From the NCBI GenBank assembly GCA_036502105.1, contig DASXZE010000038.1:1-18699 (forward strand): a stretch of 18,699 nt of DNA, given 5' to 3'. A program made the position numbers and the translations under genes. Source of the stretch: Angelobacter sp036502105 (GTDB lineage: Bacteria; Acidobacteriota; Terriglobia; Terriglobales; Acidobacteriaceae). The notes below the pieces were generated by a model that saw nothing but the letters and a program-made list of their open reading frames with translations, searched no databases and was not told the DNA's origin. Below are positions 14,000 through 18,699 of the stretch, piece by piece (position 1 is the stretch's first letter; every line of letters starts with the position of its first letter).

Positions 14000-14629
14000 A
14001 TGGCACGTTATAAAGGTGCAGTTTGCCGGCTTTGCCGCCGGGAAGGCATGAAATTATTCCTGAAGGGCGCCAAGTGTTTTACTGACAAGTGCCCCGTGGA
14101 AAAGCGCAACTTCGCTCCCGGCCAGCATGGCAAGGACCGCAAGGCCAAGATTGTTGGCTACGGCCTGCAGCTCCGCGAGAAGCAGAAGACCAAGCGCATG
14201 TACTTTACGCTGGAAACCCAGTTCCGCAATTACTTTGAGAAAGCCGCCCGCAAGCCCGGCGTCACCGGCGAATTGCTCCTGCAACAGCTGGAGCGCCGCC
14301 TGGACAACGTGGTTTACCGCCTCGGCTTTGCTACATCGCGCCGGCAGGCCCGGCAGATTGTGCGCCACGGCCACATTGACGTGAATGGACGCCGCGTGAA
14401 TATTCCATCGTTCCAGGTCAGTGCCGGAGACGAGATTATCGTTCGCGAAAAGGCCAAGAAATTTACAGTGATTGAAGGTGCGCGCGACTACTCGAGCCAT
14501 CAGCCTGTGGTGGGCTGGCTGGAAGTGGACCGCGACAACCTGAAAGGCCGGGTCTTGGCCCTGCCGAAGCGCGAAGACATTAATGCGCCGGTCAACGAAC
14601 AGCTGATCGTCGAACTGTACAGCAAATAA
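14000..14629 (+). CDS. rpsD: 30S ribosomal protein S4, zinc-knuckle form
   Basis: S4 nucleates 30S assembly on 16S rRNA and in other bacteria represses its own operon. The 209-residue product has four cysteines near the N-terminus, C9, C12, C26 and C31 (CRLC, then AKCFTDKC), typical of the zinc-binding S4 form. It continues with the S4 domain RRLDNVVYRLGFATSRRQARQIVRHGHIDVNGRRVNIPS (about 94-132). AGGAGA (13990-13995) is a good ribosome-binding site. A 218-nt spacer with its own stem follows before rpoA. Confidence 0.97.
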   Translation: MARYKGAVCRLCRREGMKLFLKGAKCFTDKCPVEKRNFAPGQHGKDRKAKIVGYGLQLREKQKTKRMYFTLETQFRNYFEKAARKPGVTGELLLQQLERRLDNVVYRLGFATSRRQARQIVRHGHIDVNGRRVNIPSFQVSAGDEIIVREKAKKFTVIEGARDYSSHQPVVGWLEVDRDNLKGRVLALPKREDINAPVNEQLIVELYSK

Positions 14630-14668
14630 TTATGGTGAGTGGCGGGCGCAAGCCCACCCATTGCCGCG

Positions 14669-14722
14669 TGATGAATCAAAGACCAGGGCCAGAGCATCTA
14701 ACAGGTTCCTACTGATTCATCA
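14669..14722 (+). promoter_or_regulatory. long stem in the rpsD-rpoA spacer
   Basis: TGATGAATCA (14669-14678) and TGATTCATCA (14713-14722) are perfect 10-nt reverse complements around a 34-nt loop. A GGGC-GCAA-GCCC tetraloop hairpin (14644-14655) precedes it. Neither is followed by a T-run. The stem lies about 125 nt before the rpoA ATG. Function is unknown; candidates are mRNA processing or control of rpoA. Confidence 0.55.
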
Positions 14723-14847
14723 ACCTAAAATTTATTTCGCCAGAAGCTGGCAGCGTCGCCGGCTTCGCAATTGCCCGCACCAGAACAGCCTTTGTGGCCT
14801 CCCAGCCATAAGGCGCCAAACGGAGCGGAGTTGAAAGGACAAAAAGA

Positions 14848-15906
14848 ATGGTTCTCTGGAGAGGTTTTCAAAAACCCAAGCGTCTCGCCACTGATACTGA
14901 GACACTCACTGATAAATACGGCCGTTTTTATGCTCAGCCTTTTGAGCGCGGCTTTGGCACCACCATCGGCAACGCGCTGCGGCGCGTACTGCTGTCTTCC
15001 ATTGAAGGCGCTGCCGTAACCGCCGTAAAGATTGAAGGCGTGCTGCATGAATTTCAATCCATCACGGGCGTTGTAGAAGACGCAACTGACATTATCCTGA
15101 ACCTGAAACAAGTTCCGTTCAAGTTGAACGGCGACGGTCCGAAAGCCATCTACCTGAAAGCCGAACAGCCGGGCGTGATTACCTCCGCCATGATTGAAGC
15201 AGACGGTGACGTGGAAATTCTGGACAAGACGGTTTATATCGCCACGGTTTCTGAAGGCGGCAAGCTGGACATGGAAATGCGCCTGAAGCGTGGGCGCGGC
15301 TATGTGGCAGCCGACAAAAACTTTGACGAAGACCTGGGCCTGGGGTTTATTCCCATCGACTCAGTCCACTCCCCGGTGCGCAAGTGCAACTACACCGTGG
15401 AAGCGGCCCGTCTGGGACAGATCACTGACTACGACAAGCTGGACATTGAAATCTGGACCAACGGATCCATTGCTCCTGCTGACGCTCTTGGGCTTGCGGC
15501 GAAACTGCTGAAAGACCACATGACCATCTTCATCAACTTTGAAGAAGAGCTGGAAACGGATTCACGCAGTGAAGAAAAGCCGCTGATCAAGAATGAAAAC
15601 CTGAACCGCTCAGTGGAAGAGCTGGAGCTTTCCGTGCGCAGCTACAACTGCCTGAAGAATGCGAATATCCAGTCGATTGGCGAGCTGGTGCAGAAGACAG
15701 AAGCGGAGATGCTCAAGACGAAGAACTTCGGCCGCAAGTCGCTCAATGAGATCAAGGAAATCCTTGCTACCATGGGCCTCTCGCTGGGCATGAAGATTGA
15801 CGAACAGGGCAACGCGGTTCCCGGACCCACCAGCCAGATGCCATCCGCGGTTTCCATGGGCGGCGGTATGGATGATGAAGGTGAAGGCGACGGGCCGGAG
15901 TTTTAA
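14848..15906 (+). CDS. rpoA: DNA-directed RNA polymerase subunit alpha
   Basis: The alpha dimer is the scaffold for RNA polymerase assembly, and its C-domain contacts UP-element DNA and activators. The N-domain runs about 1-235 and includes RFYAQPFERGFGTTIGNALRRVLLSSIEGAAV (26-57). The C-domain runs about 255-318 (LELSVRSYNCLKNANIQSIGELVQKTEAEMLKTKNFGRKSLNEIKEIL); R264 corresponds to the DNA-contacting E. coli R265. A Gly/acidic tail (about 320-352, ending GGGMDDEGEGDGPEF) follows. AAAGGA (14835-14840) is the likely ribosome-binding site. An octamer array starts directly after the TAA stop. Confidence 0.97.
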   Translation: MVLWRGFQKPKRLATDTETLTDKYGRFYAQPFERGFGTTIGNALRRVLLSSIEGAAVTAVKIEGVLHEFQSITGVVEDATDIILNLKQVPFKLNGDGPKAIYLKAEQPGVITSAMIEADGDVEILDKTVYIATVSEGGKLDMEMRLKRGRGYVAADKNFDEDLGLGFIPIDSVHSPVRKCNYTVEAARLGQITDYDKLDIEIWTNGSIAPADALGLAAKLLKDHMTIFINFEEELETDSRSEEKPLIKNENLNRSVEELELSVRSYNCLKNANIQSIGELVQKTEAEMLKTKNFGRKSLNEIKEILATMGLSLGMKIDEQGNAVPGPTSQMPSAVSMGGGMDDEGEGDGPEF

Positions 15907-15958
15907 CATCGGTTGATCGGGAAATCTGGTGATCGGGGGATCGGCGAAAGCACGGTCT
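15907..15958. repeat. octamer (GATCnGGT) array after rpoA
   Basis: Five 8-nt units start on the base after the rpoA stop: CATCGGTT, GATCGGGA, AATCTGGT, GATCGGGG, GATCGGCG (15907-15946). The CGAAAGCACGGTCT flank (15945-15958) matches that after the rpmD array at 12 of 14 positions. No complementary partner array is visible. Two octamers (GATCGGGA, AATCTGGT) are identical to those after rpmD. Confidence 0.82.
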
Positions 15959-16031
15959 CCCCCTTACCAAACCCTGATGCGGAATTGAAATTTATCAGCA
16001 AGTAGAAATTTTTTTCTCGAAGGAAACAGCC

Positions 16032-16523
16032 ATGCGTCACCAGAGACATACGAAAAAACTCGGACGAAATACCAGCCACCGCCGCGCGCTGCTGCGCAAC
16101 CTGGTGACGTCACTCATTATGGAAGAGCGGCTTGAGACCACACCGGCCAAGGCCAAAGCCATGCGTCCGCACGTGGAAAAAATGATCACACTGGGCAAGC
16201 GTGGAGACCTCTCTGCGCGCCGCCTGGCGGGAAGCTACCTGATGACCCGCGAGTCCGTCACCCGCTTGTTTGATACCGTGGCCCCGCGCTTTGGCGATCG
16301 CCAGGGCGGATACCTGCGCATCATTCACAAGGGATGGCGCATTGGCGATGGCGCCGCGACCTGCTACATCGAACTTCTCGGCAGCGAGAAGGTGATTGAA
16401 GCCAAACGCGCGAAGCGTGCAGAAGTCCGCACCAAGCGCCAGGACGAAGTCCGCAAACAGATGGAAGAACAACAGTCAGCGGCTGAAGCCGAACAGGGGC
16501 CTGCTGACGAAGACAAGAAATAA
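16032..16523 (+). CDS. rplQ: 50S ribosomal protein L17
   Basis: L17 lies near the tunnel exit on the back of the 50S subunit. The 163-residue product begins MRHQRHTKKLGRNTSHRRALLRNLVTSLIMEERLETTPAKAKAMRPHVEKMI, canonical L17. It has GGYLRIIHKGWRIGDGAATCYIELLG at about 92-117. The last 40 residues form a charged helix-like tail (AKRAKRAEVRTKRQDEVRKQMEEQQSAAEAEQGPADEDKK), longer than the usual 116-130 residues. AAGGAAA (16020-16026) precedes the start. It closes the alpha block. Confidence 0.97.
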   Translation: MRHQRHTKKLGRNTSHRRALLRNLVTSLIMEERLETTPAKAKAMRPHVEKMITLGKRGDLSARRLAGSYLMTRESVTRLFDTVAPRFGDRQGGYLRIIHKGWRIGDGAATCYIELLGSEKVIEAKRAKRAEVRTKRQDEVRKQMEEQQSAAEAEQGPADEDKK

Positions 16524-16560
16524 AAACTTCCAGACGGCATTTGCAACAAGTTAAATACAG

Positions 16561-16592
16561 ACGCGCCTATTGTGGGCGCGTTTGTGTTTCTT
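16561..16592 (+). terminator. intrinsic terminator of the ribosomal-protein operon
   Basis: ACGCGCC (16561-16567) and GGCGCGT (16575-16581) form a 7-bp GC-rich stem with a 7-nt loop, followed by a T-rich stretch (TTTGTGTTTCTT). It lies 37 nt after the rplQ stop. The next gene is convergent on the minus strand. This marks the end of the cluster transcript. Confidence 0.75.
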
Positions 16593-16637
16593 AGTGTGAG
16601 TTTGTTTTTAGTGGGCGTATTTCTAGTGCATTTATCT

Positions 16638-17591
16638 TTAGTGTACCTTCACGCTTTGTTTTTCATTATCGGCGCTTTCCATTGAGCAGCCGGGAAACCG
16701 GGCAGGAAAGTAATAATTGGTTTTACGATGGACCTGCGCGGCTTCTCCGTGGAACTCTACTTTCCATTTGTGCGGCTTGCCGATTCCTGGAGGCAGCTTG
16801 ATATCCAGCATGTATCCGGCCCAGGCAAAGCGGATGAGCGTGGGCACATATTCGCTCCAGAGTCCGCCGGTTTCATGGGTCATACGGTCAATGATCATCT
16901 TTTCAAAATCGTGGGAACGCCACGCAAAATCGGCCTGGTCCACGCGGCTTTCACGAATGCGCCGCATCAGGAAGAGACGCGTGCCGCTGTCCAGCAGCTC
17001 TTTTTCCACGGCTTCAGCGGAGCGATTGCTTTTATCGTCGTAGGGTTCGCCCACCAGCAGGATGGTGTCGCCGGGCTGATGCGGGCCGAAAACTTTTATC
17101 GCGTCATGCAGGGCATTCCATAAGGCAACGCGTTTGCCCAGATTGCCAGCTTCGTCCATGATTCCGGCGATGGCGGTTTCGCGTCTTTTGGGATTGGAGA
17201 TAAAACCGTCGGTGAAGAGAGCCTTGTCTGAGTAGATGCCGAAGGCAATCGGCTTGCCTGCATCCACGCCGCGGGCCTGGAGCGTGACCATGTCCACAAT
17301 GTCGTCAACCTTGCTACTGCTGGACGTGCCATTGGTTTCCAGCAGGATCAGCACGCGATTGTTGAAGTCGCGCGTGGAACTGGCAACCGGCAGTTTTTTG
17401 CCGTCAATTTTTAATTCAAAGTCCTCAGTCTTGAGGGTTTGAATTTCATTTTTTGTGGGCTGGTCATAGAAGGAGACGAGCACGGTCCGGGTGCAATCCT
17501 GTTGGGCAATACAGCTTGGAACCGCGACAAAGCCGACAATCAAAACGAACATCGGGGCGAACGTTAGTGTGAGCCAGGTACTTGGTTTCAT
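16638..17591 (-). CDS. secreted VWFA-related domain protein
   Basis: The 317-residue product starts with a Sec-type signal peptide (about 1-30, hydrophobic core FAPMFVLIVGFVAV then PSCIAQ). It resembles the VWFA-related proteins abundant in Acidobacteria. A first beta-strand is RVLILLETNGTSSSS (79-93), in place of the DxSxS metal site. ALWNALHDAIKVFG (156-169) and GDTILLVGEPYDDKSNRSAEAVEKELLDSGTRLFLM (174-209) match the central VWA strand-helix pattern. TGGLW (241-245) follows. AAGGTG lies 6 nt before its ATG. The substrate or partner is unknown. It is not functionally linked to the ribosomal genes as far as I can see. Confidence 0.8.
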   Translation of the reverse strand: MKPSTWLTLTFAPMFVLIVGFVAVPSCIAQQDCTRTVLVSFYDQPTKNEIQTLKTEDFELKIDGKKLPVASSTRDFNNRVLILLETNGTSSSSKVDDIVDMVTLQARGVDAGKPIAFGIYSDKALFTDGFISNPKRRETAIAGIMDEAGNLGKRVALWNALHDAIKVFGPHQPGDTILLVGEPYDDKSNRSAEAVEKELLDSGTRLFLMRRIRESRVDQADFAWRSHDFEKMIIDRMTHETGGLWSEYVPTLIRFAWAGYMLDIKLPPGIGKPHKWKVEFHGEAAQVHRKTNYYFPARFPGCSMESADNEKQSVKVH

Positions 17592-17599
17592 GGGGCACC

Positions 17600-17627
17600 T
17601 TCGCAGGCCAATAAAATACCCTAAAAT
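17600..17627 (+). promoter_or_regulatory. possible promoter for ppa
   Basis: In the divergent spacer, TTCGCA (17600-17605) and TAAAAT (17622-17627) are 16 nt apart and resemble weak -35 and -10 boxes. A second TAAAAT lies at 17612-17617. The ppa start is 73 nt further on. The spacing is plausible but the -35 match is poor. Confidence 0.3.
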
Positions 17628-17699
17628 AGAGGCTGCCGTGCATTAAAAAATGGTTTTCCGCAAATGGGACCGTGCAGGGCAGGAATGTGGTGGCTCCAA

Positions 17700-18215
17700 A
17701 TGCCTGATTACACCAAACTTCCGCTGGGCGAGCATGCGCCGCATCTGGTGAATGCGGTGATAGAAATCCCCAAAGATTCAGTCAATAAATATGAGTATGA
17801 CAAGCAATTACAGGTCTTCCGGCTCGACCGCACGCTGTTTTCGCCGGTCCATTATCCCGGCGATTATGGTTTTCTGCCGTGCACGCTGGGCAACGATGGC
17901 GATCCGCTGGACGTGCTGGTACTGGTTGAAGCGCCCAGCTTTCCCGGTTGTCTGATGGAAGTGCGTCCAATTGGCGTGCTCAAAATGGTGGACCAGGGCA
18001 AGAAGGACGAAAAAATTCTGGCCGTGGCAGAGAGTGATCCGCTGTACCGGGAAGTGAAAGATTATTCCGAAGTCTTCAACCACACGGTGCGGGAAATTGA
18101 GCACTTCTTTTCAATTTATAAAGCGCTGGAAGGCAAGAAGACCGAGATGGCCGGATGGGCCGGCGTGGACGCGGCGCGGCAGATTATTGTGGAAGGGCAG
18201 CAGAGATATAGGTAG
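17700..18215 (+). CDS. ppa: inorganic pyrophosphatase, family I
   Basis: This enzyme hydrolyses pyrophosphate to phosphate with Mg2+ in the cytoplasm. With the start at 17700 the product is 171 residues. The family signature NDGDPLDVLVL holds D66, D68 and D71. Other active-site residues are E22, K30, E32, Y52, Y56, D98, D103, K105, Y140 and K141, in the same spacing as E. coli PPase. In-frame ATGs at 17664 and 17685 would add 12 or 5 residues (MGPCRAGMWWLQ) with no family similarity. The ribosome-binding site is weak for all three, so the start is chosen by homology. A heptamer array follows the TAG stop. Confidence 0.95.
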   Translation: MPDYTKLPLGEHAPHLVNAVIEIPKDSVNKYEYDKQLQVFRLDRTLFSPVHYPGDYGFLPCTLGNDGDPLDVLVLVEAPSFPGCLMEVRPIGVLKMVDQGKKDEKILAVAESDPLYREVKDYSEVFNHTVREIEHFFSIYKALEGKKTEMAGWAGVDAARQIIVEGQQRYR

Positions 18216-18219
18216 GCAG

Positions 18220-18248
18220 TATTTGGTACTTAGTATTTAGTAGTTAGC
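18220..18248. repeat. one-armed heptamer array after ppa
   Basis: Four TA-type units (TATTTGG, TACTTAG, TATTTAG, TAGTTAG) closed by C start 4 nt after the ppa stop. No complementary array is visible in the remaining spacer (18249-18437). It shows that the repeat family is not confined to the ribosomal-protein operon. Confidence 0.82.
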
Positions 18249-18437
18249 TTTTTCTGAAATCCCGAAGCGAAGCGAGGGGTCGCTACAGTCTTTGAGGATG
18301 ACGCGTTGCGGGATGAATTTCGGCCGCGAATTGACGCGAAAAAGCGCGAATCTGGAGAATTATCATTCCTCACCGCTTGCGCTTCGGCAAGCCTCAGGGC
18401 AAGGGATTCGGGATGGCGTGTGGAGAAGGATGGAGCC
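18249..18437. other. intergenic spacer between ppa and the convergent gene
   Basis: No gene is supported here. It holds a GCTTGC (18375-18380) / GCAAGC (18387-18392) hairpin with a GCTTCG loop, which could end the minus-strand transcript but lacks a T-run. The CGAAGCGAAGCGAGGGG text near 18270 resembles low-complexity intergenic sequence I associate with Acidobacteria; I cannot verify a repeat from one copy. Confidence 0.4.
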
Positions 18438-18699
18438 TTACTTCGCTACCAGCTTCTGCTTCTCCAAAATACTTACCAGCCGATCGACCCAAGCCTGGTC
18501 AATATCGATTAGATATTCAGCGGAGATCAGGTCGGCGATTTCTGCTGTGGTGCGGTGTCCGTCCATGAAGTTGATGGCTTCAAAGCTTACCAGTCCAAAG
18601 TTGGCTTTTGTCGCGAGGCCTTCTGAGTCGCTGGAGAAGCGGGCTTCCTGTTCGGCCAGCCATTTGCCGTCTTCGGCGTTTACGTCTTCGAAAGCTGAC
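18438..18699 (-). CDS. C-terminal fragment of a minus-strand protein, possibly an M28-family peptidase tail
   Basis: The minus strand is open from the right edge to a TAA at 18438-18440, giving 86 residues (SAFEDVNAEDGKWLAEQEAR...FGLVSFEAINFMDGHRTTAEIADLISAEYLIDIDQAWVDRLVSILEKQKLVAK). The second half looks like a small winged-helix or PqqD-like domain: NFMDGHRTTAEIADLISAEY, then a helix and KxKLV. I recall such a tail at the end of acidobacterial M28 metallopeptidases. No catalytic residues are in the window, so this is a guess about family. The start lies beyond the right edge. Confidence 0.6.
   Translation of the reverse strand, partial: SAFEDVNAEDGKWLAEQEARFSSDSEGLATKANFGLVSFEAINFMDGHRTTAEIADLISAEYLIDIDQAWVDRLVSILEKQKLVAK

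Noticed and set aside
14679..14712. tRNA-like gene in the rpsD-rpoA loop (GGTTC)
   Set aside because: Only the T-loop-like pentamer is present; no acceptor, anticodon or D arms can be formed.
16717..17123. Plus-strand frames opposite the VWFA-related gene
   Set aside because: The minus-strand frame has a signal peptide, a ribosome-binding site and family similarity; the plus-strand frames have none.

Overview
The window is a long ribosomal-protein superoperon on the + strand (1-16592), followed by three accessory genes. Gene order is the fused S10-spc-alpha arrangement: (rplB)-rpsS-rplV-rpsC-rplP-rpmC-rpsQ-rplN-rplX-rplE-rpsN(Z)-rpsH-rplF-rplR-rpsE-rpmD-rplO-secY-adk-map-infA-rpmJ-rpsM-rpsK-rpsD-rpoA-rplQ. 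The first gene is cut by the window edge by only a few codons. The cluster ends in a hairpin plus T-rich tract after rplQ. Beyond it lie a minus-strand secreted protein resembling the VWFA-related family common in Acidobacteria, a plus-strand inorganic pyrophosphatase, and the C-terminal end of a minus-strand gene cut by the right edge.

The organism is most likely an acidobacterium, perhaps of the Terriglobia/Koribacter type. This rests on the protein sequences, the VWFA-related neighbour, Lys/Ala-rich tails on several ribosomal proteins and the unusually loose, repeat-filled intergenic spacing. It is an inference from one locus. Zinc-binding (C+) forms of S14, L36, S4 and L24 are present together.

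The genes supply the ribosome (14 small- and large-subunit proteins from the S10/spc blocks plus the alpha block), the Sec translocon pore, adenylate kinase, methionine aminopeptidase, IF-1 and RNA polymerase alpha. Coupling is tight at some junctions (rplB/rpsS, rpmC/rpsQ, rplR/rpsE, adk/map). At others there are 60-220 nt spacers.

The most unusual content is in those spacers. At least twelve hold short tandem arrays of degenerate 7-nt or 8-nt units built on one core (YTRG plus 3-4 variable bases). Nine are heptamer loci and three are octamer loci, with a thirteenth ambiguous. At most loci the array starts within a few bases of the upstream stop codon and reads TTAG/TTGG on the coding strand. 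At many loci a second array, its approximate reverse complement and of the same unit length and subtype, lies 30-90 nt further on, so the transcript could fold into a long stem. Two arrays actually supply coding sequence or stop codons: the last four codons and stop of rpsQ, and the stop of rpsN. Because 7 is not a multiple of 3, the arrays place TAG or TAA in every frame. I know of no named family that matches; cyanobacterial heptanucleotide STRR repeats are the nearest analogue I can recall. Separate structured spacers lie before rpsD, rpoA and infA.
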